DNA of 29,669 nt from Candidatus Bathyarchaeota archaeon (GCA_029879825.1 JAOUPL010000003.1:1-29669); one strand, 5' to 3'; shown: positions 12,432 through 20,013, counted from the stretch's first letter. Translations and numbers: made by a program. The notes: a model not told the origin generated them from the letters alone.

Positions 12432-12857
12432 ATGGAATGGTTTCTTTTAGCAGCTCTTTCGGCTTTCTTCGCAGCTCTTGTGTCGATTTTTGCGAAAATC
12501 GGATTGCAAGGAGTTGATTCCACTGTGGGAACGGCGGCGCGAGCTATCGTCATGGTGCTTTTCATAGTTGTCTTTGTTATATCTAGCGGAAAAGGACCCC
12601 AACTAACTCAGTTCACAAGCAAGGACATGGGATTCATAATTCTCTCCGGCATCGCTGGAGCCTTATCATGGCTATTCTATTTCGCTGCCCTAAAATTGGC
12701 CGACGCCTCAAAGGTGGCTCCAGTAGACCGAGCAAGCGTATTGATTGTCTTGGTTCTAGCAGCCCTTTTCCTCGGCGAAAAGGTAACACTGAAAACCGCA
12801 ACAGCTGGAGTTCTTATTTTCGCTGGTCTTCTATTGCTTGCTGTGAAACTGGACTAA
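12432..12857 (+). CDS. Half-size EamA/DMT-family membrane transporter
   Basis: A 141-residue protein with five hydrophobic segments: 'WFLLAALSAFFAALVSIFAK', 'ARAIVMVLFIVVFVIS', 'GFIILSGIAGALSWLFYFAA', 'VLIVLVLAALFLGE' and 'ATAGVLIFAGLLLLAVKL'. Motifs typical of one EamA repeat are visible: 'SWLFYFAALKLADASKVAPVDR' and 'ALFLGEKVTLKT'. Full drug/metabolite transporters have two such repeats (about 300 residues). This is a single repeat and would have to work as an antiparallel dimer, as small multidrug transporters do. The start at ATG 12432 has GGTGAT five bases upstream. The substrate is unknown. It is preceded by a structured leader and followed by a second copy of the same leader element. 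Confidence 0.88.
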   Translation: MEWFLLAALSAFFAALVSIFAKIGLQGVDSTVGTAARAIVMVLFIVVFVISSGKGPQLTQFTSKDMGFIILSGIAGALSWLFYFAALKLADASKVAPVDRASVLIVLVLAALFLGEKVTLKTATAGVLIFAGLLLLAVKLD

Positions 12858-12924
12858 AAGTATGCGGGGCTTATGGAGAATTTTGAGATAAACTCGATAT
12901 TCTAATTAGCGTGATTGTATCTGT

Positions 12925-12986
12925 TTAAATATTAGAAGTTTGGCGACACCCCCGCAAACTCCCCTTTTTCTGGTTTTAAAGGTTTG
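12925..12986 (+). promoter_or_regulatory. Second TTAAATATTAGAA leader element
   Basis: TTAAATATTAGAA (12925-12937) is followed by GTTTGGCGACACCCCCGC, AAACTCCCC and TTTTTCT. CAAAC (12955-12959) can pair either with the preceding GTTTG (12938-12942) or with the following GTTTG (12982-12986). In the second case CTTT/AAAG adds to the stem. These two folds exclude each other. The next gene, the CdvB-type one, starts about 280 bases downstream. It could be a leader, or an independent small RNA gene with its own promoter. Confidence 0.45.
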
Positions 12987-13215
12987 TTAAAGTCGGTTTT
13001 GCGGAAACATGCGTGCGCGGATTTCGTGCTTCTGAGTCTAACTCACACGAAATTGTTTACTAGCGCAGGTGCACCTCTTCTCTCTTTCCATATGCGATTT
13101 AAAGCCCAAAACGACGGTGACATAGACATATGATGGCAGAGATATGCTTGTATGTTCTCCGCATGTTAACAATGTAATAATACGTTTCAAACAATCCCTA
13201 TGTCAGGAATCAAAA

Positions 13216-13869
13216 TTGTCTGAAAAGTTCGCTAGAAGATGGGGAGAAGGAAAAGACAAAACACCTATCACTACGAAGATTAAGGAAGCCTTTCGTGCTC
13301 CAAGTCCAATGAAACCACGCCTCGATTACGCCATAAAACGCATTGACATACAGATTCAAAGACTTGACAAGGCTAGCGACCGCTTCTCAGAACGCGACAA
13401 ATCCATATTCGCTCGAATCGTTGACGCCTACTCAAAGCATGATATGCAGCGTGCCAACGTCTTCGCCAACGAACTGGCTGAAATAAGGAAAATGGAAAAG
13501 ATGATAATCCACGCGAGACTAGCCCTAGAACAGATTGTTCTCAGGTTAAGCACTGTTTCAGAGCTTGGCGATGTCGTTAGCACAGTAGGTCCAGCAGTTG
13601 GTGTGCTACGCAGCGTTAAAAACGGGATGGCAGCAGTCTTTCCAGAAGCCGAAAGGGAATTTGGAACTATTGGAAACTTGCTGAGCGGAATAGTGATGGA
13701 AGCTAGCCACAGCACCGGGTTGAACATAGACTTCCAAGAAGCAAGTGAAGATGCCCAGAGTATCTTGAACGAAGCATCCACGGTTGCGGAGCAGAAAGTT
13801 AAAGAAAAATTTCCACAGCTGCCTGCTGGCCTCCGTGCCTTCGGTGAGACGGCTCAAACTGAAACTTAG
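13216..13869 (+). CDS. cdvB: ESCRT-III/Snf7 family protein (CdvB-type)
   Basis: A 217-residue helical protein of the ESCRT-III family, which in archaea forms the filaments that constrict the membrane in cell division or vesicle budding. The conserved core is 'MKPRLDYAIKRIDIQIQRLD', with helix 1 very basic, then 'KSIFARIVDAYSKHDMQRAN', 'ANELAEIRKMEKMIIHARLA', and the acidic helices 'IDFQEASEDAQSILNEAS'. The TTG at 13216 is preferred because the familiar N-terminus (SEKFARRWGEG) begins there and CAGGA lies upstream; an in-frame ATG at 13144 would add 24 unrelated residues. No winged-helix tail is seen after the Snf7 part. CdvA and the Vps4/CdvC ATPase are not in this window. A hairpin follows the stop codon. 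Confidence 0.85.
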   Translation: MSEKFARRWGEGKDKTPITTKIKEAFRAPSPMKPRLDYAIKRIDIQIQRLDKASDRFSERDKSIFARIVDAYSKHDMQRANVFANELAEIRKMEKMIIHARLALEQIVLRLSTVSELGDVVSTVGPAVGVLRSVKNGMAAVFPEAEREFGTIGNLLSGIVMEASHSTGLNIDFQEASEDAQSILNEASTVAEQKVKEKFPQLPAGLRAFGETAQTET

Positions 13870-13875
13870 CTACCC

Positions 13876-13900
13876 CGCGAGCGTCACATGCTCGCGCGCA
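13876..13900 (+). terminator. GC hairpin after the CdvB-type gene
   Basis: CGCGAGC (13876-13882) and GCTCGCG (13890-13896) form a 7-bp stem with loop GTCACAT, seven bases after the stop codon. There is no T run behind it, so a role as mRNA 3' end stabiliser or processing signal is as likely as termination. The right arm is part of a recurrent GCGCGCAT motif. Confidence 0.35.
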
Positions 13901-13967
13901 TCAGCATCCTCCTCGCGATCTCAGGTGAGGTACGCAAGTATGGAGCTGTTGCCCAACTAATAGGCGC

Positions 13968-14714
13968 TCACTTCCGCCTCTCCTTCCTCTGGCCTATCCG
14001 AGTGCCCTGGCGTATGTAAGGCTCAACCTCTTCTGCTGTTAATATTCTAAACCTTTTAGTCTCAGAGAGGATTACCGCTATTCTAATCGCCGACTTCTTT
14101 CCCTGGGTCTCAATGGCCTTGACGAGGCACTTTACACTGAGCTTAATCGCCTCATTAAGTTTCAGGCCTTCATGGTATTCCTCATTTAGAATGGGCTCAG
14201 CCACTTCGCGTCCGTGCCCCAACGCAACAGCTCTGTAAGCCCTGTAGGAACCACTCGGGTCTGTGGCGAACAGTCTGTTTCCAGTCTTGTCGACACCGCC
14301 AAAGATGATTGAGACCCCGAAGGGCCTTACCCCTGCGTGCTGAGTATACAGTTGTTTTGTGTCCCCGATGTGTTTTGTAACAACTTCTACGTCGATGGAT
14401 TCGTCGTACATCAGCCTATTGATCTGAGCGTCGATCCTCGCCTGGTCGATGAGGATGCGGGCGTCGGCCGCCAAACCAACGACAGCTGCTCCAAGGTGCT
14501 CATCAACCTCATAGATCTTCCGGCTGAAGTTGAGACCCTGCAAATTCGTTCGGATGTCCTCTTCAGCCCCCAACACGATTCCCTCAAGGCAGGAGACCCC
14601 CAGCACTGTTGCTCCACGGTTTACCGCTTCAATGGCGTACTCGACCTGTAGGAGGCGTCCATCTGGGGAAAACATGGTTATAATTTGATCGTAGGTTCCG
14701 GGTTCTGCAAACAT
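13968..14714 (-). CDS. psmA: Proteasome subunit alpha
   Basis: The alpha subunit of the archaeal 20S proteasome, 248 residues. It forms the outer heptameric rings that gate substrate entry and dock PAN or Cdc48-type ATPases. The N-terminal gating segment and signature are seen: 'YDQIITMFSPDGRLLQVEYA' (residues 8-27), with the Tyr-Asp and Pro of the gate. 'NFSRKIYEVDEHLGAAVVGL' carries the pocket lysine used by HbYX tails, and 'GVRPFGVSIIFGG', 'DPSGSYRAYRAVALG' are typical. No catalytic N-terminal Thr is present, as expected for alpha. The C-terminus is basic (RIGQRKERRK). The gene lies 29 bases downstream of the TBP gene on the same strand, so the two are probably co-transcribed. The beta subunit is not in this window. 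Confidence 0.97.
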   Translation of the reverse strand: MFAEPGTYDQIITMFSPDGRLLQVEYAIEAVNRGATVLGVSCLEGIVLGAEEDIRTNLQGLNFSRKIYEVDEHLGAAVVGLAADARILIDQARIDAQINRLMYDESIDVEVVTKHIGDTKQLYTQHAGVRPFGVSIIFGGVDKTGNRLFATDPSGSYRAYRAVALGHGREVAEPILNEEYHEGLKLNEAIKLSVKCLVKAIETQGKKSAIRIAVILSETKRFRILTAEEVEPYIRQGTRIGQRKERRK

Positions 14715-14743
14715 GGAAAACCCTGCTCCGCATTGAAACTAAC

Positions 14744-15298
14744 TTAGCTCCTGATCAGGACTTCGCTCTCCTCCAGCTTTCGCCGAAGATTTTCTATAGC
14801 CTCGTAGATATCCTCTTTTTTCTTTGCGCCCACACAGACGATCTTGCCAGTGGAGAAAACGAGAAAGATCACTTTTGGGCTCTCCCATCGGTAGATCAGA
14901 GCCGGAAACTGTTCAGGCTCGAAGAGGATGTTGCCACCCATCCCCTCGGACGAGTAAAGTTTATCGAGGTCGATGACCCCGTTAAGAATCGCCGAAGCGA
15001 CGATGTTCGTGATCTTGATCTCTGGTTTTCCCGCAACATTAATGCCTCCCTTCCTCAGCTTCCGAACAGCCCCTAGGATCGCCCTCCTCGCCTCGTCCTC
15101 GCCCTTGCCTCCAGTGCAAATCATCTTTCCCGTCTTGAAGATGAGCATAGTTGTCTTGGGCTTCTTCAGTTTGAAGACAAGGCCAGGAAACCGTCCCTTA
15201 AATTCGGTGTCCCGAGGGAAGGCATTAGCTATCGCGGTGAGGTCGAAGGTTTGGTTAAAGGCCGCTGAGGCCACCACGTTCTGAATCTGGACACTCAA
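14744..15298 (-). CDS. tbp: TATA-binding protein (TBP)
   Basis: The general transcription factor that binds the TATA box and, with TFB, recruits RNA polymerase. It has 184 residues made of two direct repeats of about 90: repeat 1 'IQNVVASAAFNQTFDLTAIA ... TMLIFKTGKMICTGGKGEDE', repeat 2 'ITNIVASAILNGVIDLDKLY ... IFLVFSTGKIVCVGAKKKED'. These include the paired Phe-containing DNA-contact strands. The start is a TTG at 15298 with GGATGA about nine bases upstream; there is no ATG near. The tail is short (EESEVLIRS). It sits first in a two-gene unit with psmA, an arrangement that would tie the proteasome subunit to a basal transcription factor. Confidence 0.97.
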   Translation of the reverse strand: MSVQIQNVVASAAFNQTFDLTAIANAFPRDTEFKGRFPGLVFKLKKPKTTMLIFKTGKMICTGGKGEDEARRAILGAVRKLRKGGINVAGKPEIKITNIVASAILNGVIDLDKLYSSEGMGGNILFEPEQFPALIYRWESPKVIFLVFSTGKIVCVGAKKKEDIYEAIENLRRKLEESEVLIRS

Positions 15299-15400
15299 GG
15301 GCTTTCATCCTTTGGCCTTTCTCGGTTTTAACTCTATCTTCTCCAAGTTTTTGAAAGCTATGGGATGTAGACTAGTGCTGCTACGACGTTGCGGGCGCAT

Positions 15401-15422
15401 ATGAGGGTTCCCTCATTTTTTC
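15401..15422. other. ATGAGGG-TT-CCCTCAT palindrome with T run
   Basis: A 7+7 inverted repeat (15401-15416) is followed by TTTTTTC. On the plus strand it has the shape of an intrinsic terminator, but no plus-strand gene ends nearby, so it may instead be an operator between the TBP and LLM genes. It lies 100 bases upstream of the TBP start. Confidence 0.3.
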
Positions 15423-15499
15423 ATTGACAGAGAATACATGAACGCTGGTAGATATGGATTTTGTTAAACTGAACTATTCTCATAGCAGGAACGCACGCA

Positions 15500-15507
15500 T
15501 TTAAAAA
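15500..15507 (+). promoter_or_regulatory. TATA box for the LLM oxidoreductase gene
   Basis: TTTAAAAA lies 45 bases before ATG 15545, leaving a leader of about 15-20 bases that contains AAGGGATG as a ribosome site. Confidence 0.45.
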
Positions 15508-15544
15508 TCTGAGATTGCTACTCATGAGATTAAGGGATGTTAAT

Positions 15545-16522
15545 ATGAAGTTGAAGGTTGGGGTTTGGATTCCCAATTTTGGTAGTTGGACGCCTATGGA
15601 AGACTATTCTCTCGATTTCGATTTACTCAAGGAACTAGCTCAAGCGGCAGACAGTTACGGTTTTGATTGCATATGGGTTTCCGACCATTTAATCAATCCC
15701 GCAGGAGCCAAACCTAGTGGAGGCCCCGTTGAGGATAGGCCGATATTTGAGGCTTGGACTACCCTTTCAGCATTATCAACATTGACAACTAGAGTTAGAC
15801 TTGGTAATCTGGTTCTCTGCAATTCTTTCCGTTATCCTTCCCTCTTAGCCAAGATGGCTGCGACTCTAGATTTGATCTCTAATGGTAGATTCATCCTCAA
15901 TATCGGAGCTGGATGGTTCAGGAAGGAGGCTATGGCCTACGGTATTCCGTGGGCCAAATACTCGGAGAGGTTTGCCTCTCTTGAAGAGGCTATCAAGGTC
16001 ATAAAGAAGCTGTGGCAGGAGAGAGAAGTGAACTTTAAGGGAGAGTACTTTGATCTTGAAAACGCCATTTTGGAGCCTAAACCCGCCCAGAAGCCTCATC
16101 CCCCCATCTGGATTGGAGGCAAATCTGATAATATATTGAGGCTAGTTGCGAAGGAAGGTAATGGATGGGACATCGATATCCACGAAAATGTGCTGGCCTC
16201 CCTTAAGGAGAGAGTTACATCCCTTAGGAACTATTGTCTAAGTATCGGAAAGAACTCCGAAGAACTAGAGATATCAACGCACGCCATGGCTATCCCCATG
16301 AGGAATAGGGAAGAAGCGATGAAGCTCGCCCTTCCTCACGCTAGGACAATAAATAAAAGTGTTAAAGAATTCGCTGATTCTCACTTCATTGGATCCCCAA
16401 AAGATATCATTGAAAAATTGTGGAAGTACAAAGATGTTGGTCTGACTAATCTCTGCCTCATTTTCGGAAACGGTTTAGAAGGCATAGAGCTTTTCGCGGA
16501 CGAAGTAATTCCCGAGACATGA
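15545..16522 (+). CDS. LLM-class (F420-dependent type) oxidoreductase
   Basis: A 325-residue luciferase-like monooxygenase-fold protein; archaeal members usually use coenzyme F420 for hydride transfer. The TIM-barrel family marks are clear: 'KVGVWIPNFGSWTP' at the start, 'LAQAADSYGFDCIWVSDHL', 'TTLSALSTLTTRVRLGNLVL', 'FRYPSLLAKMAATLDLISNGRFILNIGAGW', 'YGIPWAKYSERFASLEEAIKVIKKLW', 'KPHPPIWIGGKS' and 'FIGSPKDIIEKLWKYKDVGL'. The start at ATG 15545 has AAGGGATG upstream; a TTG at 15515 lies too near the predicted transcription start. It is a single gene with no pathway neighbours, so the substrate is unknown. F420 rather than FMN use is inferred from the family and lineage. Confidence 0.9.
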   Translation: MKLKVGVWIPNFGSWTPMEDYSLDFDLLKELAQAADSYGFDCIWVSDHLINPAGAKPSGGPVEDRPIFEAWTTLSALSTLTTRVRLGNLVLCNSFRYPSLLAKMAATLDLISNGRFILNIGAGWFRKEAMAYGIPWAKYSERFASLEEAIKVIKKLWQEREVNFKGEYFDLENAILEPKPAQKPHPPIWIGGKSDNILRLVAKEGNGWDIDIHENVLASLKERVTSLRNYCLSIGKNSEELEISTHAMAIPMRNREEAMKLALPHARTINKSVKEFADSHFIGSPKDIIEKLWKYKDVGLTNLCLIFGNGLEGIELFADEVIPET

Positions 16523-16881
16523 GAAACAGATCGAGCGCGCGCATATCAAAGTATTTGGACTTTTCCTTTGAATTCTTAGTCCATAATCTCTACAAGCAAG
16601 GAGCTCACTCGACTGTTGTTGCGGCAAGGGACAGATAGCTGTCGGTTACGGAAGTAGAGTCGGCGGCTAAGCTTGAAACGGAAACGGTTAGCTTTGGCCA
16701 GCTGCAACAGAAACATTTGGCTGGTGACGTGCTGACTGGAACAGAGAGCGAGCGTGTTGCCCTCTCGACACCGAACCAAAAGCTGTCTTACAGTGTGGAA
16801 GCACGCAAAACCGTATAACCTTGCCGCGCTTCAATTTTATTCACAAAATGACTTGATTTTTATTCTTGTCGATGTGCATAT
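16523..16881. other. Stretch without a confident gene
   Basis: The stretch starts with a TCGAGCGCGCGCATATC motif. One plus-strand frame from TTG 16555 reads 'LDFSFEFLVHNLYKQGAH', has a stop at 16636, then stays open for 59 more codons to 16818 ('ESAAKLETETVSFGQLQQKH'). It has no proper start and no recognised similarity, so at most it is a decayed gene. No tRNA or rRNA is seen. Confidence 0.3.
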
Positions 16882-17373
16882 TCATATTTTGTGTTTAAAG
16901 CTCGCGCTTTTTTCTCTTCTTAAGAAGTCGCCTATGTCTAGAATGTTCTTCACAAAAACTTTATTCTTGTCTTTTTCTTCACGCATATTGCGCAATATTT
17001 TGCCGAAGCCTAGGCATTCATTATACTCGTTCTGAATCAAAGTATAATCACCTTTTCTTTTTGAGCCCGTCACATTCAGTATTCCTCGTTTGAATATGTC
17101 CCTTCCGCAGATGAAGAGCCATGCCGTCTTCTTGTCAACTATTACCTTGTTTGCTTTTCTTTCCGCGATCATTGCCAACAAAGTAAAACTTGGAAAGAAG
17201 ATTGTACCTTTGACTTTTCCGAGGTAGACTCCGGCATAGAAGAAATCTCTCTGTACATGCCGTTTCAGATCCTCATTCAAAAGAAAATATCTGTTTTGCT
17301 TCTTAACAATAAGGCTCTCGTCTAAGTCAATGCTTGTCCTAAATTGCCCTACGAAATCTTTAATTGGTTTCAT
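16882..17373 (-). CDS. NIP7-like PUA-domain ribosome biogenesis protein
   Basis: A 163-residue protein with the two-part NIP7 plan. The N-terminal pre-PUA domain holds 'NRYFLLNEDL' and 'FFYAGVYLGKVKG', close to the eukaryotic 'FFAGVYLG' stretch. The C-terminal PUA domain holds 'KKTAWLFICGRDIFKRGI', 'NEYNECLGFGKI' (cf. 'LGFG') and 'VKNILDIGDFLRRE' (cf. 'DIGEYVR'). NIP7 binds pre-rRNA and takes part in subunit assembly. It begins at ATG 17373 in a TAATG overlap with the NOP2-like methyltransferase, so translation is coupled. In eukaryotes Nip7 binds Nop2/Nop8-containing particles, so the pair here is functionally suggestive. The basic, Lys-rich tail fits RNA binding. Confidence 0.75.
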   Translation of the reverse strand: MKPIKDFVGQFRTSIDLDESLIVKKQNRYFLLNEDLKRHVQRDFFYAGVYLGKVKGTIFFPSFTLLAMIAERKANKVIVDKKTAWLFICGRDIFKRGILNVTGSKRKGDYTLIQNEYNECLGFGKILRNMREEKDKNKVFVKNILDIGDFLRREKSASFKHKI

Positions 17374-18260
17374 TACTCACACGCTTGCTTTCTGAGTTTG
17401 CAGACGAAGAAACCTTGAGTTTGTCTGGGCCAAATTCTCCTGCAATTTTCTATTGAACTGTCAAGTTCTCTGCCGAAAACATTTGTTAGCGCTTTTTCCC
17501 CGTGACACTTGATTTTTTCAATTTCGAGATTTAAGGTTTTTATTGCCCAGTCAATGTTCAATTCGTTCTCTTCTGGCTCTAGTGAGCATGTCGCGTAAAC
17601 TATTTCTCCGTTATCTTTTACGACTTGGACGGCTTCAGCTAGTATTTGTCTCTGAAGCTCCGCATTCTTCTTTACATCTTTAAGCGTTCTTCTGCTGAAC
17701 CAGCCCTTGTCGGCTACATAATTGCCTGAGCATGGAACGTCCAGAAGTATCCGGTCGAACTTTGTGTTTAGCCTTGACGACTCTCTTGCATCCATCTGGT
17801 AGACTATCGTATTTTTTACACGGCACCGTTCCAGCTGGTTTGATAGTGCACCTAGCCTTCGTCTTTTAACGTCTAGAGCTATTATTACACCTGTGTTCTG
17901 CATTAGATCGGCTAGCTGAACAGTTTTTCCGCCTGGAGATGCGCAAGCATCAAGAACGGTTTTGTTTTCCAGTCCAGTGAACAACGTAGCTGGGATTTGG
18001 GCAGCTGCCTCCTGAATCGAATACAAGCCTAAGAGGTATTCTGCTGTTGCACCAACGGAAAATTCGGATTTGCGAATCCAGTAACCGTTTTCAAGAAAAG
18101 GAATCTTTTCAAGCACTATTCCCAAAGATTCAAGTCTCTTTACAATATCTGCTTTCTTAACGTTCATAGTATTTATTCTAATTGATGGTTTGGACTCGAA
18201 TTCGTTGTATATCCACCCTAGTTCCTCATAGCGACCGACAAAGAATTCTTTGCCAGACAT
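17373..18260 (-). CDS. NOP2/NSUN-family RNA m5C methyltransferase
   Basis: A 295-residue RNA cytosine-5 methyltransferase. The short N-terminal RNA-binding part ('PSIRINTMNVKKADIVKRLE') is followed by the Rossmann domain: SAM motif 'DACASPGGKT' (104-113), 'IIALDVKRRRLGAL', 'MDARES', then 'LLDVPCSG' with the release cysteine near 177 and 'VYATCSLEPEENE' with the catalytic Thr-Cys near 225. The C-terminus ends in the usual 'RRIWPRQTQGFFVCKL' strand. The target is most likely rRNA, by analogy with NOP2/RsmB relatives and the attached NIP7-like gene; a tRNA target cannot be excluded. The ATG at 18260 is used; a TTG directly before it is possible. No clear ribosome site is seen, so it may be a leaderless transcript. 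Confidence 0.92.
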   Translation of the reverse strand: MSGKEFFVGRYEELGWIYNEFESKPSIRINTMNVKKADIVKRLESLGIVLEKIPFLENGYWIRKSEFSVGATAEYLLGLYSIQEAAAQIPATLFTGLENKTVLDACASPGGKTVQLADLMQNTGVIIALDVKRRRLGALSNQLERCRVKNTIVYQMDARESSRLNTKFDRILLDVPCSGNYVADKGWFSRRTLKDVKKNAELQRQILAEAVQVVKDNGEIVYATCSLEPEENELNIDWAIKTLNLEIEKIKCHGEKALTNVFGRELDSSIENCRRIWPRQTQGFFVCKLRKQACE

Positions 18261-18269
18261 CAACGATAA

Positions 18270-18473
18270 TTAGCAACAGTGTTCATAAAAACTTGGCGTT
18301 GCAGCAAGGATTAGGAGAGAAAGCAAAGAAAAGACAATTAGTATATTAGATTCTTTTTGTTTTGCTGAGTAAATCCTTGAAATCATCCATACCAAGAAAC
18401 TGTGTCCTTCCACAGAAAGCGTTGCATTTAATCTGTTGTTAACTTCTTTTTGGTCTTCCAAGCGTTGAGCCAA
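18270..18473 (-). CDS. Possible small single-span membrane protein
   Basis: A frame nine bases upstream of the methyltransferase gene on the same strand ends in a clear hydrophobic helix, 'ILIVFSLLSLLILAATPSF', then YEHCC. The longest version starts at a TTG (67 residues); an internal ATG gives 38 residues (MISRIYSAKQKESN...). No ribosome site stands out and nothing similar is recalled. It could be a tiny membrane protein co-transcribed with the methyltransferase or just chance. Confidence 0.22.
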   Translation of the reverse strand: MAQRLEDQKEVNNRLNATLSVEGHSFLVWMISRIYSAKQKESNILIVFSLLSLLILAATPSFYEHCC

Positions 18474-18523
18474 TGTAGAGTCGTGCGCGCAAAAGAAGAA
18501 TGAGTTAAATCATCTAGGGCTAA

Positions 18524-18784
18524 ATGTATAACGTGGGTGAAAGATTGAGTCAGAAAGTTCGTGAGTGGCTGATATTATTACAGCTCTTCGACCAGACAAC
18601 TCATGAAGGCCGACTTGAAATAGACAGGGAGATTGAAAGAGGAACTGGAATTAACTGCGATGATGCGATAAGCCGTCGCCTTATAAGTGAACAGGAATTT
18701 CAAGAAATAGTTGCCACAATTTTAAACCGCAAGACGAGTAAAAGGAAAGAAGGCGTCTTAGAAACAGAACCACATGTCATCTAG
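18524..18784 (+). CDS. Hypothetical small helical protein
   Basis: An 86-residue frame. Its centre is charged and helical: 'KVREWLILLQLFDQTTHEGR', 'LEIDREIERGTGI', 'DDAISRRLISEQEFQEIVAT', ending in a basic tail. It looks like a real protein, soluble and all-helical, but no family is recognised. The start is ATG 18524 with TAGGG upstream; a TTG at 18545 behind GGGTGA is an equally good start and would give 79 residues. It lies 140 bases before the uS12 gene, where other archaea often have NusA or L30e; it is neither. Confidence 0.5.
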   Translation: MYNVGERLSQKVREWLILLQLFDQTTHEGRLEIDREIERGTGINCDDAISRRLISEQEFQEIVATILNRKTSKRKEGVLETEPHVI

Positions 18785-18878
18785 AAGCACACGCGCGCAT
18801 GGTGAATCAGTGTTTCCCAAGCGAAAATAACAGCGTGACCCAATTCTCATATTTATGTGAGTTTCTGATATAGACTGT

Positions 18879-18891
18879 TTAAATATTAGAA
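18879..18891 (+). promoter_or_regulatory. TATA box of the str operon
   Basis: TTAAATATTAGAA, identical to the boxes at 12304 and 12925, lies 46 bases before the uS12 ATG. The expected transcription start is near 18908, giving a short leader with GAGGATAG. The leader element that follows the other two boxes is absent here, so the box itself is a general strong promoter. Confidence 0.6.
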
Positions 18892-18924
18892 CTACAAAAT
18901 AACGTAGCTAGAGGATAGAAAAGT

Positions 18925-19365
18925 ATGGGTTCGAAGGCACCGAAGGGCGAACTCGCCGCGAGAAAACTGCTTGAAAAGAGGAAAAAGTTCAGGTGGAGCG
19001 ACGTCTACTACAAGCGCCGAATGCTCAGACTAGACGTCAAATCTGACCCGTTGCAAGGAGCTCCCATGGGCCGTGGAATCGTCCTAGAGAAAGTGGGTGT
19101 TGAAAGCAAGCAGCCCAACAGCGCGATACGAAAATGTGTGAGAACCCAACTCATCAAGAACGGCAAGGTTATAACAGCCTTTCTCCCGGGGGACGGAGCC
19201 CTCAACGCGGTTGACGAACACGACGAAGTGATAGTGGAAGGAATCGGTGGTTCCCGCGGTGGAAGCATGGGTGACATCCCTGGAGTTCGATGGAAAGTCA
19301 TTATGATCAACGGCGTTTCTCTTAAACAGTTAGTTCTCGGTAAGAAAGAGAAGCCCATGCGGTAA
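18925..19365 (+). CDS. rps12: 30S ribosomal protein uS12
   Basis: A decoding-centre protein of the small subunit; 146 residues, the normal archaeal/eukaryotic (S23e-like) length. Seen: the basic N-terminus 'MGSKAPKGELAARKLLEKRK', 'GAPMGRGIVLEKVGVESKQPN' and the universal 'KQPNSAIRKC' (62-71). 'LPGDGALNAVDEHDEVIVEG' and 'GSRGGSMGDIPGVRWKV' carry the other tRNA/mRNA contact loops, and the end is 'VSLKQLVLGKKEKP'. The start at ATG 18925 follows a GAGG ribosome site. It is the first gene of a three-gene unit with uS7 and EF-1alpha. Confidence 0.98.
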   Translation: MGSKAPKGELAARKLLEKRKKFRWSDVYYKRRMLRLDVKSDPLQGAPMGRGIVLEKVGVESKQPNSAIRKCVRTQLIKNGKVITAFLPGDGALNAVDEHDEVIVEGIGGSRGGSMGDIPGVRWKVIMINGVSLKQLVLGKKEKPMR

Positions 19366-19428
19366 GAACAAAACTGTCTTCTGAACAAGCCTTAAATAGA
19401 GGCTTCTTAACCCAGAAGGTTTGTCAAG

Positions 19429-20013
19429 GTGGCGCATTTGAGCAAGGGACAGGAGATCAAACTGTTCGGAAAGTGGAGTTTTGACGGAATTGAAGTAGTG
19501 GATCTAGGGATTAAGCGGTACATCTCTCTTCAACCAGTTTACATTCCTCACAGCATGGGGAGACATGAACATGGAAAATTTCGTAAGGCTAAAGTTAACA
19601 TCGTAGAGAGACTTATAAACAACCTTATGCGGCCTGGCAGTAGCGCTGGAAAAAAGGCCAGAGCCGTCAATCTGGTTAAAAACGCCTTCGAAATCATCCA
19701 CCTCCGAACGGAACAAAACCCCATACAAATCCTTGTCAGGGCAACCGAAAACACTGCTCCCTGCGAGGATACCACCCGCATTAGCTACGGAGGCATTGCT
19801 TATCACATGGCTGTGGATATATCTCCTCAAAGGCGAGTTGACCTTGCTCTACGTTTTCTTTCCGAGGGAACAAGGAAGATCGCTTTCGGCAACCCCCGTT
19901 CCTTGGACGAGTGCCTAGTCGAAGAGTTGATCTTAGCAGCCAATAAAGATGTAAAAAGCTACGCCGTGCAAAAATGCAACGAAATGGAAAGAGTAGCCCG
20001 GTCTTCCCGTTAG
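19429..20013 (+). CDS. rps7: 30S ribosomal protein uS7
   Basis: A head protein of the small subunit that nucleates 3'-domain assembly of 16S rRNA and contacts the E site; 194 residues, the archaeal length. It has the typical 'LFGKWSFDGIEVVDLGIKRY', 'KAKVNIVERLINNLMRPG', 'NPIQILVRATENTAPCEDTT' and 'GIAYHMAVDISPQRRVDLAL', then 'KSYAVQKCNEMERVARSSR' at the end. It starts at GTG 19429, 63 bases after uS12; an AAGG lies upstream but no ATG is near. EF-1alpha follows after 158 bases. Confidence 0.98.
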   Translation: MAHLSKGQEIKLFGKWSFDGIEVVDLGIKRYISLQPVYIPHSMGRHEHGKFRKAKVNIVERLINNLMRPGSSAGKKARAVNLVKNAFEIIHLRTEQNPIQILVRATENTAPCEDTTRISYGGIAYHMAVDISPQRRVDLALRFLSEGTRKIAFGNPRSLDECLVEELILAANKDVKSYAVQKCNEMERVARSSR

